NCBI GenBank assembly: GCA_937907485.1
Contig: CALESR010000282.1
Coordinates: forward strand, 1-6,054
DNA length: 6,054 nucleotides
Direction: 5' to 3'
From: an uncultured Paracoccaceae bacterium
GTDB taxonomy: Bacteria > Pseudomonadota > Alphaproteobacteria > Rhodobacterales > Rhodobacteraceae
Position numbers and translations under genes: made by a program. The notes under the pieces are model-generated. The model had not been told where the DNA came from and searched no databases. It was given only the letters and a program-made list of their open reading frames with translations. Below, in pieces: positions 1 through 3,316 of the stretch; within the stretch, counting starts at the first letter, position 1, and every line of letters starts with the position of its first letter.

Positions 1-316
<316 letters not shown>

Positions 317-325
317 GATCTTTGA

Positions 326-330
326 TCCTT
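326..330 (-). promoter_or_regulatory. Ribosome binding site of fusA, overlapping the rpsG stop
   Basis: On the minus strand AAGGA lies 9 nt before the fusA ATG. Its two A bases are also the last two bases of the rpsG TAA stop codon. Ribosomes finishing rpsG therefore end on the fusA initiation site, which suggests translational coupling. Confidence 0.8.
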
Positions 331-799
331 ACCAGCGGTAATGGCTGAACGCTTTGTTCGCGTCGGCCATCTTGTGGGTGTCTTCACGCTTCTTGACCGC
401 GGTGCCACGGTTGTTGACCGCATCGGCCAGTTCCCCGGCGAGGCGCTCTTCCATCGTGTTCTCGTTGCGCTTGCGCGCGGCGGTAATCAGCCAGCGGATC
501 GCGAGGGCTTCGCGACGCTCGGTCCGGACTTCGACGGGGACCTGATAGGTCGCACCGCCGACGCGGCGCGAACGCACTTCGACCGACGGCTTGATGTTGT
601 CCAGCGCCTCGTGGAACACATCGATGGGCGAGCGCTTGAGGCGCTTTTCGACGCGGTCGAGGGCGTTGTAGATGATCGATTCGGCAACCGATTTCTTGCC
701 GTCAACCATCAGGTTGTTCATGAACTTCGTCAGAACCGTATCGCCAAATTTGGCGTCCGGCAGGACTTCGCGCTTTTCAGCGGCGTGACGACGCGACAT
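329..799 (-). CDS. rpsG: 30S ribosomal protein S7
   Basis: S7 is a primary 16S rRNA binding protein. It nucleates assembly of the 30S head and lines the E site near the decoding channel. The 156-residue product has the usual length of the short bacterial form and is intact end to end. Recognisable family segments are MSRRHAAEKR at the N-terminus, the KFMNNLMVDGKKSVAE helix (about residues 25-40), the basic beta-hairpin around EVRSRRVGGATYQVPVEV (about 74-91), the AIRWLITAARKR helix (about 100-111), and the C-terminal stretch ending HKMADANKAFSHYRW. The ATG at 799 is supported by a strong AAGGAG sequence 8 nt upstream and by the family N-terminus. The gene sits 12 nt downstream of rpsL and 12 nt upstream of fusA, with no room for a separate promoter. 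In E. coli S7 represses this operon by binding the roughly 100-nt rpsL-rpsG gap; that gap is effectively absent here. Confidence 0.98.
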   Translation of the reverse strand: MSRRHAAEKREVLPDAKFGDTVLTKFMNNLMVDGKKSVAESIIYNALDRVEKRLKRSPIDVFHEALDNIKPSVEVRSRRVGGATYQVPVEVRTERREALAIRWLITAARKRNENTMEERLAGELADAVNNRGTAVKKREDTHKMADANKAFSHYRW

Positions 800-805
800 G
801 GGGGT

Positions 806-813
806 CTCTCCTT
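806..813 (-). promoter_or_regulatory. Strong ribosome binding site of rpsG, overlapping the rpsL stop
   Basis: The minus strand reads TAAGGAGAG. The TAA stop of rpsL runs directly into an AAGGAG core, and the rpsG ATG follows after an 8-nt spacer. The match to the anti-Shine-Dalgarno sequence is near perfect. The overlap fits coupled, roughly equal synthesis of S12 and S7. Confidence 0.85.
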
Positions 814-1183
814 ACTTCGGACGCTTCGCGCCGTATTTCGAACGACGCTGACGACGATCTTTGACGCCCTGCGTATCGAGCACGCCGCGCAGGATGTGGT
901 AGCGGACGCCCGGAAGGTCTTTGATACGGCCGCCGCGGATCAGGACCACCGAGTGTTCCTGCAGGTTGTGCTTTTCGCCGGGGATATAGCTGATGACCTC
1001 AAAGCCATTGGTCAGGCGCACTTTGGCGACCTTCCGCATGGCCGAGTTCGGCTTTTTCGGCGTGGTGGTATAGACACGGGTGCAGACGCCGCGCTTTTGC
1101 GGGCACTGTTCCAAGTGCTGCGACTTCGAGCGTCTCACTCGGGGCTGCCGCGGCTGGCGGATCAGCTGTTGGATCGTTGGCAT
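812..1183 (-). CDS. rpsL: 30S ribosomal protein S12
   Basis: S12 sits at the 30S decoding centre, where it monitors codon-anticodon pairing and contacts 16S rRNA helices 18, 27 and 44. The product is 123 residues, matching the family. The diagnostic segments are CPQKRGVCTRVYTTTPKKPN (residues 27-46), RLTNGFEVISYIPGE (56-70), NLQEHSVVLIRGGRIKDLPG (73-92) and GVKDRRQRRSKYGAKRPK (106-123). Lys43 and Lys88, where streptomycin-resistance substitutions usually arise, are both wild type. Asp89, the residue RimO methylthiolates in E. coli, is also present. I chose ATG at 1183 because the protein then begins MPTIQQLIRQ as expected and an AAGG sequence lies 8 nt upstream; an in-frame TTG at 1213 would add ten atypical residues. 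It is the first gene of the str operon, expressed from the promoter at 1410-1438 through a long leader. Confidence 0.98.
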   Translation of the reverse strand: MPTIQQLIRQPRQPRVRRSKSQHLEQCPQKRGVCTRVYTTTPKKPNSAMRKVAKVRLTNGFEVISYIPGEKHNLQEHSVVLIRGGRIKDLPGVRYHILRGVLDTQGVKDRRQRRSKYGAKRPK

Positions 1184-1263
1184 TCGTTTCGCCTTGTCTT
1201 GCGGCCCGTTCAACCAGCGTTCGTCAACGCGGTATCCGGGGGCAGTTCGTCATCTCGTGTCCA

Positions 1264-1299
1264 GCGCGTCCGCAAAACACAAAACCGCTTGCGCGTCCG
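1264..1299. repeat. 9-bp direct repeat GCGCGTCCG, two copies 27 bp apart
   Basis: Exact copies of GCGCGTCCG lie at 1264-1272 and 1291-1299 (plus-strand reading). In the rpsL leader RNA each reads CGGACGCGC. The 1291-1299 copy is the 3' arm of the hairpin at 1291-1312. The 1264-1272 copy could pair with the same 5' arm instead, so two mutually exclusive stems are possible. In GC-rich DNA a 9-mer repeat can arise by chance. Confidence 0.5.
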
Positions 1300-1312
1300 T
1301 TGCCGGAAGCGC
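1291..1312 (-). other. GNRA-capped hairpin in the rpsL leader
   Basis: On the minus strand, GCGCTTCCG is followed by the loop GCAA and then CGGACGCGC. This gives eight base pairs with one internal T-C mismatch, closed by a GNRA-type tetraloop. Downstream the RNA reads AAGCGG, then TTTT, GTG and TTTT. It resembles a weak attenuator, but the six-base gap before the U run makes it an imperfect intrinsic terminator. It may equally be a structural or protein-binding element. Confidence 0.4.
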
Positions 1313-1409
1313 CGCGGTGGAATTCCAGAGGATCGAGGCGCAAGCCCGGATCATGACCACAGGTATCTCAAAGCCCCTGAAACGGATTACTCCGACCCCG
1401 GGTGCGGGC

Positions 1410-1438
1410 CGTATAGGGGGAGTCGCGGGGGATGTCAA
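1410..1438 (-). promoter_or_regulatory. Sigma-70 type promoter for rpsL-rpsG-fusA
   Basis: On the minus strand a perfect -35 box TTGACA (1433-1438) is followed by an optimal 17-bp spacer and a -10 box TATACG (1410-1415), which matches four of six consensus bases including TATA. It points at rpsL, whose ATG is 226 bp downstream of the -10 box. The spacer is rich in C on this strand (two CCCCC runs). A strong promoter is expected for the str operon, and this one would make it independent of rpoBC transcription, which stops at the terminator near 3271-3294. Confidence 0.75.
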
Positions 1439-1451
1439 CACGCGCCCGGCA

Positions 1452-1480
1452 TTGCCGTTGAGGCCGGTGATCGTTAAGCT
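1452..1480 (+). promoter_or_regulatory. Weak candidate promoter for the glycosyltransferase gene
   Basis: TTGCCG (1452-1457) matches four of six -35 bases. TAAGCT (1475-1480), after a 17-bp spacer, matches three of six -10 bases, including the first two and last positions. It lies 27 bp upstream of the ATG and back-to-back with the rpsL promoter, with only 13 bp between the two -35 boxes. Low-scoring matches like this are common, so it is only a candidate. Confidence 0.22.
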
Positions 1481-1496
1481 TTTTGCACAACTCAGC

Positions 1497-1501
1497 GGAG
1501 A
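1497..1501 (+). promoter_or_regulatory. Ribosome binding site deciding the glycosyltransferase start
   Basis: GGAGA lies 5 nt upstream of the ATG at 1507. The in-frame TTG at 1483 has no comparable sequence before it, so the ATG is preferred. Confidence 0.65.
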
Positions 1502-1506
1502 ACCCG

Positions 1507-2358
1507 ATGCGTCTGACCCGTCTTTTTCGCCGCCGCGTCGCCCCTTCGCCCGCCGGGCAGCCCTCGCAGGTGATTGGCCTCTGCCGGTTCTCGTTTCCGG
1601 CAACGGCGGGCTTTCAGGCCGGGCCGCAGACCTTGGCCGAACGCGCCGCCTATCTGTATGATCCGGCCCGTCTGGACGAGCGATTCCGTCTGTTCGAGGC
1701 CTTCACCCTGCCCTCGATTCGCGCGCAAAGCGACCCGGATTTCACCTTTCTGATCGTGGTCGGCACCGACCTGCCGCCCGCGCGACTGGCGCAACTGCGC
1801 GACCTGACGGCGGATATGCCGCAGGTGGTGATTCAGGCCCATGCGCCGGGCGAGCACCGGCCCGTGATGAAAGCCGCGATCAATTCGGTGCGCCGCAAGG
1901 GGTGCTATTCGATCCAGTTCCGCAATGATGATGATGACGCCGTCGGCGTGGAGTTTGTCGCCACCTTGCGCCGGACGCTGCAAGAGGCCGCGCCGCTGTT
2001 TCAGGCGCACCGGCATGTCGTCGTCGATTTCACCCGTGGCTGGAATGTGCTGGCCTCGGCCCGCGGGATTCAGGCCGAGCCGGTGCAGCGGCTGTTTCTG
2101 GGCGTTGCCTATGGCATCATCTTTCGCCCTGACGTCGCACTAAGTGTGATGAACTTTGGCCACCACGACGCGTGGAAGCACATGCCGACCATCACCCGGA
2201 CCGAGGCGGACATGTTCTTGCGCGGCGGCAATGACCACAATGACTCGGGCACCCGGCACAGCGCCGCGCTGCCCCTGCTGACGGCCGATCAGGAGGGGCT
2301 TTTCCAGCGCGCCTTTGGTGTCAACGCGGCGCAGGTGCGCGCGATCTACGCGCGATGA
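1507..2358 (+). CDS. Putative glycosyltransferase ('rhamnosyl transferase' family)
   Basis: The 283-residue product resembles the family annotated as putative rhamnosyl transferase (Pfam PF11316 as I recall), found mainly in Rhodobacterales. The name was assigned by homology and the true donor and acceptor are not known to me. Family-like segments are QVIGLCRFSFPA (residues 21-32), RLFEAFTLPSIRAQSDPDFTF (61-81, then a hydrophobic FLIVVG strand), the acidic block RNDDDDA (139-145), and a C-terminal MNFGHHDAW...TRTEADMFLRGGNDHNDS region (215-247). The acidic block probably serves as the DxD-type, metal and nucleotide-sugar binding site of a GT-A fold. No signal peptide or membrane helix is visible, so the protein is probably cytoplasmic or membrane-peripheral. 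The first ten residues hold five arginines and, with residues 11-20, form an extension before the usual family start; a GTG at 1570 would remove it but lacks a ribosome binding site. It is the only plus-strand gene here and its 3' end overlaps the transporter gene. Confidence 0.8.
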   Translation: MRLTRLFRRRVAPSPAGQPSQVIGLCRFSFPATAGFQAGPQTLAERAAYLYDPARLDERFRLFEAFTLPSIRAQSDPDFTFLIVVGTDLPPARLAQLRDLTADMPQVVIQAHAPGEHRPVMKAAINSVRRKGCYSIQFRNDDDDAVGVEFVATLRRTLQEAAPLFQAHRHVVVDFTRGWNVLASARGIQAEPVQRLFLGVAYGIIFRPDVALSVMNFGHHDAWKHMPTITRTEADMFLRGGNDHNDSGTRHSAALPLLTADQEGLFQRAFGVNAAQVRAIYAR

Positions 2359-3211
2359 CCCGCTGGCGATACAGGGTGAATAGGCCGGTCGCCACGATCA
2401 GCGCGGCGCCCAGCAGGGTGATGCCATCCGGCCATTCGCCCAGCAACACCAGTCCCAGCACCAGCGCCCAGACCAGTCCAGTATACCGAAACGGCGTGAC
2501 CACCGCCAACTCGCCGGTGCGCACCGCCATCACCGTCATCAGATACCCGGCCACGATGCACAGCGCCGTGCCGGACAGCAGTGCCAGCGCGTGTGGGCCC
2601 GGCAGCGCAAAGCCTTCGGTGGTGCTGCCGATCAGGCCGAACAGCGTGACCATCACCGCATTGGCCAGCGCCACCATCAGCGACGGGATGGACCGCCCCA
2701 TGCCGCGCGTCAGCAGGTCGCGTGCCGTCACCAGCGCCACGCAGAGCAGCGCATACAGGGCATGGCGGTCAAAGCCTTCGGCATCCGGGCGCACGATCAG
2801 CAGCACGCCGACAAAGCCGACGCCGATCGCCACCAGCCGCCGCCAGCCCAGCGGCTCGCGCAGGAACAGCGCGGCACCCAGCGTCACGGTCAGCGGCAGC
2901 GCCTGCATGATCGCCGTCAGGTTGGCCAGCGGCATGTTGTAAAGCGCCTGCAGGAAAAACCAGGTCGAGGCGGTATCGGCCGCGGCGCGCACCAGCACCA
3001 TGCGCCGGTCTGTGCCACTGAGCGCCACGCGGAACGCCCCCATCCGCCAGGCCATCAGCGCCAGAACCAGCGACACCGCGATGCCGCGCCAGAACAGCGT
3101 CTGGAACAGCGGCACCTCGGCTGACAGCAGTTTCATGATCGCGTCGGACAGCGTGAAGGCGGCCATGCCGATCAGCATGAGCAAGGCGCCGCGCGTATTG
3201 TCGGAGGGCAT
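2321..3211 (-). CDS. DMT-superfamily (EamA) membrane transporter, substrate unknown
   Basis: This is an inner-membrane protein of 296 residues with the drug/metabolite transporter layout: two homologous EamA repeats (about residues 8-140 and 148-282), each of five hydrophobic helices, ten in total. Helices run near 8-27, 35-55, 72-91, 95-116, 124-140, 148-166, 176-196, 206-229, 235-257 and 262-281. Typical features are FWRG (40-43) in helix 2, LREPLGW (117-123) after helix 4, RPD (141-143) closing the first repeat, and TPFRYTGLVWALVLG...LLGEWPDG (239-263) in the second. The C-terminus is basic (RQRVIARRSRAPAPR), as expected for a cytoplasmic tail. Members export or import amino acids, nucleobases, vitamins and other small metabolites; nothing here fixes the substrate. 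ATG at 3211 is chosen over an in-frame GTG at 3256, which sits next to the rpoC terminator without a ribosome binding site; even so, the site before 3211 is weak (GGGAACGGA). The last 38 bp overlap the glycosyltransferase gene tail-to-tail. Confidence 0.9.
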   Translation of the reverse strand: MPSDNTRGALLMLIGMAAFTLSDAIMKLLSAEVPLFQTLFWRGIAVSLVLALMAWRMGAFRVALSGTDRRMVLVRAAADTASTWFFLQALYNMPLANLTAIMQALPLTVTLGAALFLREPLGWRRLVAIGVGFVGVLLIVRPDAEGFDRHALYALLCVALVTARDLLTRGMGRSIPSLMVALANAVMVTLFGLIGSTTEGFALPGPHALALLSGTALCIVAGYLMTVMAVRTGELAVVTPFRYTGLVWALVLGLVLLGEWPDGITLLGAALIVATGLFTLYRQRVIARRSRAPAPR

Positions 3212-3251
3212 GGTTCGGTCCGTTCCCAAAGGGTTGACGGCACAATGTCGC

Positions 3252-3263
3252 TTCACAGGTGAA
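3252..3263. repeat. Short interrupted palindrome upstream of the transporter gene
   Basis: TTCAC-AG-GTGAA is a 5-bp inverted repeat around a 2-bp centre, in the short gap between the rpoC terminator and the transporter start. It could be an operator half-site pair or simply chance. No clear promoter boxes for the transporter are visible beside it. Confidence 0.3.
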
Positions 3264-3270
3264 AAGAAAA

Positions 3271-3294
3271 CCCCCGCGGCGCGAACCGCGGGGG
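3271..3294 (-). terminator. Intrinsic terminator of rpoC
   Basis: A perfect 9-bp GC stem (CCCCCGCGG and CCGCGGGGG) encloses a 6-base loop. On the minus strand it is followed by TTTTCTTTTC, a good U-tract. AAAG before the stem can pair with TTTT after it, extending the stem to about 13 pairs including one G-U, over 3267-3298. It begins about 22 nt after the rpoC stop, so it should end most rpoBC transcription and insulate the transporter gene. Confidence 0.9.
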
Positions 3295-3316
3295 CTTTGC
3301 TGTCCTGTCGTCTGGC

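Larger units (their letters stand above)
1184..1403 (-). promoter_or_regulatory. Predicted long 5' leader of the rpsL-rpsG-fusA mRNA
   Basis: If transcription starts about 7 nt downstream of the -10 box at 1410-1415, the rpsL message has an untranslated leader of roughly 220 nt. The stretch shows no convincing gene on either strand. It contains a hairpin with a GCAA tetraloop (1291-1312), U-rich runs just after it on the RNA (1274-1284), two copies of the 9-mer GCGCGTCCG, and a 10-bp palindrome TGGAATTCCA (1318-1327). The rpsL ribosome binding site AAGG is at 1192-1195. A leader this long ahead of a ribosomal protein operon could carry autogenous or growth-rate control, but that is inference. 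The transcription start is predicted, not measured. Confidence 0.5.

Noticed and set aside
1184..1213. Extended rpsL start at TTG 1213, adding ten residues
   Set aside because: S12 proteins begin at the MPTIQQLIR-type sequence, and the AAGG ribosome binding site fits the ATG at 1183.
1318..1327. 10-bp perfect palindrome TGGAATTCCA in the rpsL leader
   Set aside because: It is short, isolated and about 90 bp downstream of the promoter. Nothing ties it to a known operator, so chance is the simplest reading.
1250..1354. Possible 34-residue leader peptide (ATG at 1354, minus strand) upstream of rpsL
   Set aside because: No Shine-Dalgarno sequence precedes it and it has no run of regulatory codons. 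It is just the tail of the longer spurious frame.
341..1477. Plus-strand open frame of 378 codons spanning the antisense of rpsG, rpsL and the rpsL leader
   Set aside because: It lies opposite two highly conserved ribosomal protein genes and shows no domain I recognise. Long antisense frames are expected in GC-rich DNA because stop codons are rare there.
1483..1506. Extended glycosyltransferase start at TTG 1483
   Set aside because: It is a rare start codon without a ribosome binding site, while GGAGA precedes the ATG at 1507.
1250..1603. Minus-strand open frame of 117 codons running from the glycosyltransferase antisense into the rpsL leader
   Set aside because: It crosses the predicted rpsL promoter and overlaps the glycosyltransferase start, has no ribosome binding site, and has an unremarkable composition.
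2591..3124. Plus-strand open frame of 177 codons opposite the transporter gene
   Set aside because: Its Gln, His and Arg-rich composition is the typical antisense of a Leu, Val and Ala-rich membrane protein gene.
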